From Sulfurospirillum arcachonense DSM 9755 (lineage in GTDB: Bacteria > Campylobacterota > Campylobacteria > Campylobacterales > Sulfurospirillaceae), in contig NZ_JFBL01000006.1 in NCBI RefSeq assembly GCF_000597725.1, positions 85,622 to 149,621 on the forward strand: a stretch of DNA of 64,000 nucleotides, given 5' to 3'. Position 1 is the stretch's first letter. Each line of letters begins with the position of its first letter. Under the pieces are notes generated by a model that saw nothing but the letters and a program-made list of their open reading frames with translations, was not told the origin of the DNA and searched no databases. Shown here piece by piece: positions 21,260-29,838 of the stretch. Position numbers and translations under genes: made by a program.

Positions 21260-24200
21260 TTAAATAATTAAATCAGTATCAACTTGTAGTGTTACTGCAT
21301 AATCAGTTCCATTTGAATTATACATAGAAGAGTATACTGTTACATCTCCATCAACTGTACCCGTTCCCCATTCAATATCTACAGTAACCTCTCCTTCTCC
21401 TGTTATTACTAATTCATTGTCTTCATCTGTTGCAGAAAATACATCTGAGATTTTAATATCATCTGATAAAGTAGCCCCCTTAAGCTCAACAATCTCAAGA
21501 TTTTCAATATTTTCAAGATTAAGCATTGTAGCTCCAGAATCTAATATCAGTGTGTCTTCGCCAAATCCAAAGTCTACATGTGCACCTGATTCAATACGAC
21601 CATTTGTATCACTTGAGTCATCTTCTCCGGTAAACTCAACAATATCATTTCCTGCTCCCATATCAACAGTTGCATGACCTTGAATATCATCACCTACTAT
21701 CAATTGATCATTCCCTGCACCCATATCAACACTTGCATGACCTTCGATATCATCGCCAACTATCAATTGATCGTTACCTAAACCCATAACTACCTCAGTA
21801 TCACCATCAAGATCATTGTTAACAACTGTTGTAATAGCACTATCATCTGCTACATCATTTGGTGTACCAATATTATATTGTTCTGTTGAAGTAACACTAG
21901 TAACAATACTACTTAAATCAATATCACTTTCACTACGTACTTCTATAGTATCATTTTGGCTTACTGTATAAACACCATCTACTGCCGTAGCTTCAACTCC
22001 ATTTACATATAAAATAGCACTATCAGGCATATTTTCAATGCTAATATCTGAAAGTAGTTCATTACTATCTGTTAGTTGAGCACTTAAAGCTAAAGCATAA
22101 GTATAATAACCAGCCTCTGCAACACCATTTTCAACAGTTACATTTTTAATGTTGAATCCATATTTTCCACTACCACTTTTACAAGTAGCATAAATTGTAA
22201 TATATTGAAATTCAACATCACCTATAGGATCAATTGTATATTCAAAAATTGAATCATTACTAGAGTATTTAGGTGTCACACCTGAAGCAACTAATTTATT
22301 ATCAGAATTATATGCTTTCCAACCGATTACATCATCTAATGCATGTTTAAAACTAACCTCAGCAGAAGTTGTAGAAACACTCAAGTCAATCAATACGCCT
22401 TCACCTTCGTCAATTACCTTAGCTCCCTGATTTGTACTTTCATAAGATGGTCCAAAAAACCAGTATTTACTTGTAACTCCAATACCATTTCCACCATTTT
22501 CATATATCACTGCTTTGTTATCATTTAAAGCATCATTTTCTAAATATATGCCTTTATCTGGGCCATGTGCAATTCTATAATCTGCATCATCTATATCTTT
22601 ATATGCATATATATTAAAATCAGATAAACCCAATTCATTCATAACTGCTTCAGTATAAACTCCCTCGCTTATACTTATACTTAATTCTGGAGCATCTGCT
22701 ACTGGATCAACATTTATATTTGCTACAGCTGGTGTTGTATCTGTACTACCAGTATTATCAGTTGCAGTATAGTTAAATGATGTATCACCACTCCAATTTT
22801 CATTTGGAACAAATATCACTGTAGCATTATCAGCAGAAGCATCAACTGTATCTCCTGTATAAAGTTGCGTTGTGCCTAACCATAGAGTTCCATTAGCTGG
22901 TTCTGAACTAATAGTAAAAAAATCAATATATCCATCAACATCACTTCCACTTAACACAACTTCAATTCCAGTACTATCTTCAAGTCCAGTAGCGGATGTT
23001 CCAACAACTTCTGGAGCATCATTAGTTCCCTCAATCGTAATTGCAACATCTTGAGTGTCAGTTCCACCATGTCCATCGTCTACTTCTATAGTATATGTTT
23101 GTGTTAAAGTCTGACCTTCTGCCAAGTAATCAACATCAGCATCATTTACTTCAAAACTCCACTGTATTTCACCTACTGCAGAACCAGTTGCTGCTTCAGA
23201 TATAATAGGAATAAATGTTCCCAAATATCCTGAAACATCAGAAGAAACTCTTATAGTATGGCTGTCAGACAAATCAACATCATCGAAAGTTAACGAACCT
23301 GTAGTTTTTAATATTGCTACATTTTCATATTCATCCCCATCTGGCAATTCTTTTACATATCCTTCTGTACTATCTCCAACAAGTTTAACAACCAAATCAA
23401 CTCTATCGTTATCACCTAAGTCAAGATCTTCCATACTAATTGTAAAAGTTCCATCACCATTGTCAGTTACATCAAAGTGATCATTTCCACCAACATTAAA
23501 TTCATTTATATCATAGTAAACATTTGCAGTTGAAGTAGATCCATTTACTTGTAGTACTGGGTAAGCTCCACTGTTATCAAATGCTAAACTCGTTATAGTT
23601 TCATAAACATTATGACCTTGTGCTATGATTGCAAAATGTACATCATCTATAGATGCATCAAGTTCAGCCATCAAGTCACCATTACTATGTCCACCTTTTG
23701 AGGATGCCACAACTACAACTGGATTTTCTGGTTCTCCATTTGAATTTAAAGTATAAGCTATAAGCGTATTATCAAAACCTGCACTTTCACTTGTAAAAAA
23801 CACATCTGTTCCACTATCTGTTGTAATGACTGGTGCATCATTTGTTCCTGTAATAGTTAATGTAACTGTTTCTGGTTCAGAGATATTTGGTTCACCATTT
23901 AGCTGAGTTGTACTACTATCTACTGCATAATACTCAAATGTAACAACAGCCTCTTCTCCAAATGCTAAATTATTAAAATCTCCAACTACAGAATATGTTC
24001 CATCAGTATTTACAACTATATTTGTAATGCTCACCGGTACAGGTGAATCAACTTCATAATCAATACCAGAATTATCTCCTTCAACACCGAAGTACTCATG
24101 TGTATCATTTACATCATTATCTACTGCATCTGGAAGTGTGTTTTCAAAAGTATTTAAACCATTATGTTCTTCATAAACTATAGATTCCCCATTAGCGTTC

Positions 24201-27200
24201 ACAGCAGTCACAACTGGCTGGTCATTAGTTCCTTCAATATGAACTGTTACTACTTTTGTTTCACTCTCTATTGATTCACCATTTGTACTATTTGATTCAT
24301 CTGTGATTTTTACATAGAATGTAACATCTAATGACTCTCCTTCTCCAAGATCATTAAACTTATCACTTATTAGCGTAAAGTTCCCGTCTTCATCAAGATC
24401 AATATTGATATCAGATGCATTTATATTAAGATTTGACCCATTATAGATTTCATTTACTACTTGTAGATTTACACTTGCATTTAACTCATCATTATCTGCT
24501 GCATTAAATACACCATCATCTATACTTACATAATGTAAATTTGGTATGTCATTAGTATCATCATCTAAAAAATCTTGAGTTAAACTACCTGTTATTTCTC
24601 GTGCATCTTCACTATCACTTGGAACACCCATCGCTTCATAGTAATTATCTTGTGTTGTTGCAACACTTTGTATTACTGGTTGATCATTTGTCCCCATGAT
24701 AGTAACAGTTATACTTTGAGGCTCACTATGCGTTAATTCATGTGGATTTTCTGAAGTATCATGTGCTTCACCTACATCATTATCTGACATATCATCTATA
24801 TAATAATCAAACGTTACTGTTACACTTTCCCCATATGCTAAATTATCAAAAGTAGGGTTTTCAATACTAAAAGTTCCATTTTCATTTACATGTACTGTTG
24901 TTTGTATTGTATCGACTACATGGTCATATCTTCCTTCAGCAGGTTGTACGGTAAGAACCTCCGCTTCTCCTTGAAAATATTTCATTGTAGCAATGTCTAG
25001 TAAATCTTCATCCATCTCTCCAAACAATCTTCCCATTAGAGGATAAAAATCATGTGGACCTTCTTGTCCTCCAGCTAAAGTTCCTTCAAATCTAACGTCT
25101 TCATTATCCCCTATATCGATTAATGAACTTTCATTTAAAGTTGTTGTAAATGGCTGTGCCACTGGTTGATCATTTGTACCATCAATTGTTAGTGTGAGCG
25201 TTGCCCATTCACTTACTGAGTCTTCATTATATCCATCTGTTCCATTTTGACCTCTTGTATCATCAGCTCTGTAATCAAAAGAGATAGAAATACTATCATT
25301 TGCTCCTAGCAAATTAAATAGTAGACTTGAAACACTAAATTGTCCATCTTCTTGTACATCTATGTTTAAAAATCCACTCTCTAAAAGATAACCAATAAGC
25401 TCTGGTGATAAATCAACTGTACTCAAAGTTGCTGATTCCATAACCCCATCTGTAGGATTATTATCTTCATAACTGAAATCTATAAAACCTTCTGTCATAT
25501 TTTCTATAAATTCCTCAACATTTTCTGGGCTAACATCATGTTCTGCTATCAAGTTTAAAATTATTGCATTTGATGTACTTAAAGAGAGGCTAAATGATTC
25601 TGGATTCCATTCAAATGTATGTAGTCCCATATCATTTACATCATCATCACTTACTAGAAGCTGTCCTGTATAACTATAATCTTCCATGCTAATCATATCT
25701 TGGTCAGTAAAATTATCATATTCTCCTTCAGATGGTGGCATAATATCGTCAAGAGATGCTTCTGTAACATTAATTTGCACATCTGAAACTACTGGTTGAT
25801 CATTTGTTCCTAAAACAGTCATTGTTACAGTCATTGGTTCACTTATAGAAGGCTCATTTGGTAACTCTCCTTCACCAAATCCATGCATATCATCTGCAAC
25901 AAATTGAAAAGTTATAGTGGCACTTTCTCCAACACCAAGAGCTCCAAAATCACCTTTTATTTCAAAATCACTAACCCTATCTTCTTGATCATTTGTAAAT
26001 AGTGTTATGCTTTGTATATCAAGTGCTTCCGTATCAATATCAGTAGAGCTAACTTCCATTTGAATTTGACTATTTTCATTTGTCTCATCATTACCACTAT
26101 CATAAGCAACTAATACTGTATTTTCTGCATCCATATCAATCAATCTAAAAATATGAGTATCACTTGCATCTAAATCATTTGCTAAAAGACTTCCTGAAAG
26201 TACATTTATATCTTCATCATTAGCTACTATATTATCTTCGCTTGTATCCACTTCATCTAAATCACTAGTTTCATAAATATCACCTGTTGTTTCTACAACA
26301 CCTATAGAATCTTCACCAACAATTGTACCTCCAGATGTATGAACAACTTGTAAAGCTGGACTTACCGCTGTATCATCTTCATTCATAACACCAAAAACAA
26401 TTTCATGATTTCCTGCATCTGCAAAAGTATGACTAAATACTCCATTGTTAATAGCTCCTGCATCAAAAGCACTTGCTAAAAGTTGTATCTCTTGACCATC
26501 AATTACTACAAAAGAAAAATCACTGTACTCATTTTGTCCTTCTTCTTCTGCATCATAAAATGTCCAATTAAAGTTTACTGTTTCTCCAGCTTCCACTAAA
26601 ACTGTTAATTTTAATGCGGAACCATTTGTCGGATCTTCTGAAGGGTCTATTGCATCTTGTGCACCTACACTTCCTCCAATAAAATTATTTATTTCACTTA
26701 AATCTACACTATTTTCTACAGCTAATACTGAAAGTGTTGATGGTCCATCATTATCACCAGAACCTTCTTCATCTCCACCAACTACACTTAGTAACCATCC
26801 AGTATCTAAAAGTGTATCTGCTTCTGGTTGGTCATTAGTTCCATTAAGAGTTATTTCTAATGTTGCTGTATCTGTCAACTGTCCATCAGTTACAACGTAT
26901 TCAAAAGTTTCTATAACGTTTTCACCATATGCTAAAGGATCATAGTTGCTTATATACTCATAATCACCAGTATCTACATTTACACTAAGCTCACCAAATT
27001 CTGTTGTTATAACTATAAATCCATCTCCATTAGTGTCACCTATACCATTTACAGAAAATACATCTAATCCACCTGGAGGATTTGGTAATCCATCATCAAA
27101 ATCATTATCTAGTAAATTACCTGTATATAAAACATTTTCAAATGCTTCTGCAAAATCATCTGTTGCTTCAGGTGGTTGATTAGCACCAATATCATCACTT

Positions 27201-27631
27201 TGTATTGGTGGAGTGACTGGTCCATCTGTACCTAAATTATATGTACTTACATCCCCTCTTGCATCGCTTCTATCAGCTGTATATGCTTCTGTAAAACCAC
27301 CTTCTCCTTGTGCACCACCATCTCCAGCTGCTGTTGCCTCATCTGGTAACTCTCCTCCAGCTAAAATGGCTTGTTGTGCAGCTTGAATATCTGGATCTGA
27401 AACTGTTTCGCTCGAAATGACTGATTGGTCTAAAAGAGCTCTTTCATCCCCACTAAGAATTAATTCTTTACCATTGTCAAAACTCAACTTAACGCTACTT
27501 GTACTACCAACAGTTGATACAACATCACCTTCATTAATAGAATCACCTACAACTAAAACTCTAGTAGTACCATCTGTTGATACTGCTTTAGCTACCCCTG
27601 ATAACTCTTTTATTGTTCCGACCTTTGCCAT
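21260..27631 (-). CDS. LapA-like giant surface adhesin, type I secreted, with retention module
   Basis: Very large acidic protein (2123 aa from this start). The N-terminal ~95 residues form a retention-module-like domain (VGTIKELSG... VLVVGDSINEGDVVST), followed by the tetrapeptide TAAG at residues 100-103, the position and sequence of the LapG protease site in LapA. The middle holds at least seven cadherin/VCBS-type repeats, each ending in GTNDQP or GTNDAP. The C-terminus has glycine/aspartate repeats (MGAGNDQLIVGDDI) and a terminal region typical of type I secretion signals. The start chosen is the ATG at 27631, with AAAGGATATCTT upstream; an upstream in-frame ATG at 27664 lacks a ribosome site. 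The secretion machinery is encoded just upstream. Function in attachment or biofilm is inferred from the family. Confidence 0.9.
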   Translation of the reverse strand: MAKVGTIKELSGVAKAVSTDGTTRVLVVGDSINEGDVVSTVGSTSSVKLSFDNGKELILSGDERALLDQSVISSETVSDPDIQAAQQAILAGGELPDEATAAGDGGAQGEGGFTEAYTADRSDARGDVSTYNLGTDGPVTPPIQSDDIGANQPPEATDDFAEAFENVLYTGNLLDNDFDDGLPNPPGGLDVFSVNGIGDTNGDGFIVITTEFGELSVNVDTGDYEYISNYDPLAYGENVIETFEYVVTDGQLTDTATLEITLNGTNDQPEADTLLDTGWLLSVVGGDEEGSGDNDGPSTLSVLAVENSVDLSEINNFIGGSVGAQDAIDPSEDPTNGSALKLTVLVEAGETVNFNWTFYDAEEEGQNEYSDFSFVVIDGQEIQLLASAFDAGAINNGVFSHTFADAGNHEIVFGVMNEDDTAVSPALQVVHTSGGTIVGEDSIGVVETTGDIYETSDLDEVDTSEDNIVANDEDINVLSGSLLANDLDASDTHIFRLIDMDAENTVLVAYDSGNDETNENSQIQMEVSSTDIDTEALDIQSITLFTNDQEDRVSDFEIKGDFGALGVGESATITFQFVADDMHGFGEGELPNEPSISEPMTVTMTVLGTNDQPVVSDVQINVTEASLDDIMPPSEGEYDNFTDQDMISMEDYSYTGQLLVSDDDVNDMGLHTFEWNPESFSLSLSTSNAIILNLIAEHDVSPENVEEFIENMTEGFIDFSYEDNNPTDGVMESATLSTVDLSPELIGYLLESGFLNIDVQEDGQFSVSSLLFNLLGANDSISISFDYRADDTRGQNGTDGYNEDSVSEWATLTLTIDGTNDQPVAQPFTTTLNESSLIDIGDNEDVRFEGTLAGGQEGPHDFYPLMGRLFGEMDEDLLDIATMKYFQGEAEVLTVQPAEGRYDHVVDTIQTTVHVNENGTFSIENPTFDNLAYGESVTVTFDYYIDDMSDNDVGEAHDTSENPHELTHSEPQSITVTIMGTNDQPVIQSVATTQDNYYEAMGVPSDSEDAREITGSLTQDFLDDDTNDIPNLHYVSIDDGVFNAADNDELNASVNLQVVNEIYNGSNLNINASDINIDLDEDGNFTLISDKFNDLGEGESLDVTFYVKITDESNSTNGESIESETKVVTVHIEGTNDQPVVTAVNANGESIVYEEHNGLNTFENTLPDAVDNDVNDTHEYFGVEGDNSGIDYEVDSPVPVSITNIVVNTDGTYSVVGDFNNLAFGEEAVVTFEYYAVDSSTTQLNGEPNISEPETVTLTITGTNDAPVITTDSGTDVFFTSESAGFDNTLIAYTLNSNGEPENPVVVVASSKGGHSNGDLMAELDASIDDVHFAIIAQGHNVYETITSLAFDNSGAYPVLQVNGSTSTANVYYDINEFNVGGNDHFDVTDNGDGTFTISMEDLDLGDNDRVDLVVKLVGDSTEGYVKELPDGDEYENVAILKTTGSLTFDDVDLSDSHTIRVSSDVSGYLGTFIPIISEAATGSAVGEIQWSFEVNDADVDYLAEGQTLTQTYTIEVDDGHGGTDTQDVAITIEGTNDAPEVVGTSATGLEDSTGIEVVLSGSDVDGYIDFFTISSEPANGTLWLGTTQLYTGDTVDASADNATVIFVPNENWSGDTSFNYTATDNTGSTDTTPAVANINVDPVADAPELSISISEGVYTEAVMNELGLSDFNIYAYKDIDDADYRIAHGPDKGIYLENDALNDNKAVIYENGGNGIGVTSKYWFFGPSYESTNQGAKVIDEGEGVLIDLSVSTTSAEVSFKHALDDVIGWKAYNSDNKLVASGVTPKYSSNDSIFEYTIDPIGDVEFQYITIYATCKSGSGKYGFNIKNVTVENGVAEAGYYTYALALSAQLTDSNELLSDISIENMPDSAILYVNGVEATAVDGVYTVSQNDTIEVRSESDIDLSSIVTSVTSTEQYNIGTPNDVADDSAITTVVNNDLDGDTEVVMGLGNDQLIVGDDIEGHASVDMGAGNDQLIVGDDIQGHATVDMGAGNDIVEFTGEDDSSDTNGRIESGAHVDFGFGEDTLILDSGATMLNLENIENLEIVELKGATLSDDIKISDVFSATDEDNELVITGEGEVTVDIEWGTGTVDGDVTVYSSMYNSNGTDYAVTLQVDTDLII

Positions 27632-27713
27632 AAGATATCCTTTATTTTTAATCATTACTGCCATAATATCAAGAGAATATCTTTATTTATATACAACTTT
27701 AGGAGTAGAAATA

Positions 27714-27750
27714 ATAGTAAAAATTTAGATAAATCACGTTTTAGTCACGT
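27714..27750 (-). promoter_or_regulatory. Adhesin promoter with tandem CACGT operator
   Basis: CACGTTTTAGTCACGT lies at 27735-27750 (two CACGT units 11 bp apart, one helical turn). On the minus strand it is followed, 15 bases downstream, by a possible -10 TACTAT (27719-27714). The same element, 14 of 16 bases identical, precedes the secretion operon at 33441-33456. Confidence 0.6.
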
Positions 27751-27758
27751 ATGAAATT

Positions 27759-27789
27759 TATGCGTTAATTAAAAGCTATATATGCGTTA
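27759..27789. repeat. Direct repeats TATGCGTTA, two helical turns apart
   Basis: TATGCGTTA occurs at 27759-27767 and 27781-27789, 22 bp start to start, upstream of the adhesin operator. The spacing suggests a dimeric or cooperative regulator binding one face of the helix. No binding protein is known. Confidence 0.5.
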
Positions 27790-27847
27790 TTTGGAGGATT
27801 ACTTCTTTAGTATAGTATAAAATAAAATTTCATACTATATTAATCTA

Positions 27848-28462
27848 TTAATTAAAGATGAGAGCTAAAGATAATCTATCTGTTAAATTTAACTTTCTAA
27901 AAATTGAGCGTAAATGTACTTTAATAGTAGCCTCAGTAACATTACATTTTATTGCAATAATTTTATTACTATATCCTTTAGCTACAAGTTTTGAAATCTC
28001 TTTTTCTTTTGAAGTCAAAATTGCTAACTCTTTTTTCTCTTTAGATTCTTTTGCAAAGGAAACATCTTTAATAAGTTGTTGAATAAACTCTGGATATAAC
28101 CATACACTATTATCATTTATGACATCTATTGCTTGAGTAAGATGTATCGACGAGAGTCTACTATTGGCATAACCTTTTATACCAAAAGGAAGTAACTCTT
28201 TACCTACTTTAAAAGAAGGACAATCATCCATATAAAGGATTTTTACACTAGAATAAGAGTCTAAAATAGAACGTATATAATCTTTGCTATTTATAAAAAA
28301 ATTACTATCTAACAAAAGTGTAACATCAACGTTATTATCTAAACATTTAAGAAGCCCTTTTTCAGAATCAATTTGTATAAAATTTGCATATGTATTGATT
28401 AATGATTCTCTCCAATGTTCTAAAAGAGTTTTTGATTTTGTACAAAAGAGTATTGTTCTCAT
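27848..28462 (-). CDS. LuxR-type regulator with degenerate receiver domain
   Basis: Protein of 204 aa with a C-terminal LuxR/FixJ helix-turn-helix (LTSKEKEISKLVAKGYSNKIIAI, then ATIKVHLRSIFRKLN, about residues 147-190). The N-terminal ~130 residues resemble a receiver domain, with an Asp in VTLLLDSNFF, but lack the usual acidic pair near the N-terminus (TILFCTKSK), so phosphorylation is doubtful. The architecture recalls CsgD/VpsT-type biofilm regulators. Its ATG overlaps the HlyD stop by one base (TAATG), so it is the last gene of the secretion operon and sits directly upstream of the adhesin. Control of the adhesin is inferred from position. Confidence 0.85.
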   Translation of the reverse strand: MRTILFCTKSKTLLEHWRESLINTYANFIQIDSEKGLLKCLDNNVDVTLLLDSNFFINSKDYIRSILDSYSSVKILYMDDCPSFKVGKELLPFGIKGYANSRLSSIHLTQAIDVINDNSVWLYPEFIQQLIKDVSFAKESKEKKELAILTSKEKEISKLVAKGYSNKIIAIKCNVTEATIKVHLRSIFRKLNLTDRLSLALIFN

Positions 28463-29838
28463 TATCTCTCCCTCAAAGCTCTATTTTTAGCTTTTAATAT
28501 TGGTTTTAAAATATAATCCAAAACTGTCTTTTTTCCAGTAATAATATCTACACTAGTTACCATACCAACTTTGACATAAAGTTTTTCATCTTGATAATTT
28601 AAGTAATCTTTATTAGCCTTTACATGTACAAGATAAAAAGTATTATCTTCTTCATCTGTAATAGTATCTGCACTTATATGATTTACTTCTCCATCTAATC
28701 CACCATAAATTGAAAAATCATATGCTGTAAATTTTATAATAGCTTTTTGTCCTACATGTAAAAAAGCAATATCTGAAGGTTTAATCTTTGCTTCTATTAT
28801 GAGATTATCTTTCATTGGAATTATCTCTACAATATCCATCCCTGGTTTAATAACCCCTCCTCTCGTATTTATAAACAATTGCTGTATTGTTCCAGCTACT
28901 GGAGAGCGAACAACTGTTCTATATACTCTATCACTTAAAGCTGTTATAGATTCTTTTATCCTAGAATATTCTGCTTTTACATCATTAAATTCTTTTTTTG
29001 CTTTATTTTGAAAAATTTGTTTTACTTCCGTATATTTTTTTCTTGCTTCATTAATTGTTGATTTTATTCTAGGTATTGAGAGAGTTACTGCTTCAAGATT
29101 ACCTTCAATATCATTTTTTTCTCTTTTAAGTGTAATAAAGTCTATTTCAGGGACAACACCTCTTTTAACAAGAGGTTTTTTCATAGTGATTTCTTCTTCA
29201 ATAAGATTTAAACTTCTTTGTAATTGAGCTTTTTTAGCATTGGCTTCAAGTAATTCGCTTTTTCTTTGATTTAACTGAGATGAAATGACATCTAAAGAGC
29301 TTTCTAACTGTTTCATGTCAGAGTAATATAAACTCTCTTCATCTTTTAAAAGAGCCATAAATCTTTTATCAGATTTTTCTGGAAGAATAAAATTTTTATT
29401 TTGTGCTTCAGCACTTAGTCTAACCATTTTGGCTTGTAATTCATTTATTTTTATTTGATTTTCTTCAAAAGAGCTTGAAAAACGAATATCTTGTAATTTA
29501 AGTAAAGGCTGATCAACTTTTACAATATCACCTTCTTTCACAAAAACTTTTGAAACTATACCACCCTCAAGATTTTGAACAACTTGTGTTTTATGTGTTG
29601 GTATAACTTTACCATTACCTCTTGCTAATTCATCTATTTGTGCATTATTAGCCCAAAGCAATAACCAAGCAATTGAAAGTATAATGACCCAGAGTATTAA
29701 CCTTGAGCCAATTGTAGATTTTTCTAAAACTGCAGAACTTAGAGATTTCATATACTCTAAATCAGTCTGTTTATAATATTTTACTTTTTGTATATCTTTT
29801 AAAGGCACTGCTTTAAACTTTTTATTACTTTTCAACAT
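28462..29838 (-). CDS. Type I secretion periplasmic adaptor (HlyD/LapC family)
   Basis: Membrane-fusion protein (458 aa) linking the ABC exporter to the TolC-like channel. It has one N-terminal membrane helix (LILWVIILSIAWLLLWANNA), a biotinyl-lipoyl-like segment (VVQNLEGGIVSKVFVKEGDIV), a long coiled-coil hairpin (about residues 110-280) and a beta-barrel C-terminus (VRSPVAGTIQQLFINTRGGVIKPGMDIVE), all typical of HlyD. I prefer the ATG at 29838, which has AGAGAAG just upstream, over the ATG at 29868; it overlaps the exporter gene by 14 bases. Confidence 0.92.
   Translation of the reverse strand: MLKSNKKFKAVPLKDIQKVKYYKQTDLEYMKSLSSAVLEKSTIGSRLILWVIILSIAWLLLWANNAQIDELARGNGKVIPTHKTQVVQNLEGGIVSKVFVKEGDIVKVDQPLLKLQDIRFSSSFEENQIKINELQAKMVRLSAEAQNKNFILPEKSDKRFMALLKDEESLYYSDMKQLESSLDVISSQLNQRKSELLEANAKKAQLQRSLNLIEEEITMKKPLVKRGVVPEIDFITLKREKNDIEGNLEAVTLSIPRIKSTINEARKKYTEVKQIFQNKAKKEFNDVKAEYSRIKESITALSDRVYRTVVRSPVAGTIQQLFINTRGGVIKPGMDIVEIIPMKDNLIIEAKIKPSDIAFLHVGQKAIIKFTAYDFSIYGGLDGEVNHISADTITDEEDNTFYLVHVKANKDYLNYQDEKLYVKVGMVTSVDIITGKKTVLDYILKPILKAKNRALRER

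Noticed and set aside
21260..27631. Repeats in the adhesin gene as a CRISPR-like array
   Set aside because: The repeats are diverged, coding, about 100-140 residues long, and match VCBS/cadherin domains; no short regular spacer structure exists anywhere in the window.
27632..27664. Longer adhesin start at ATG 27664 or 27655
   Set aside because: The ribosome site AAAGGA is correctly placed for the ATG at 27631, and LapA-like retention modules begin close to that Met.
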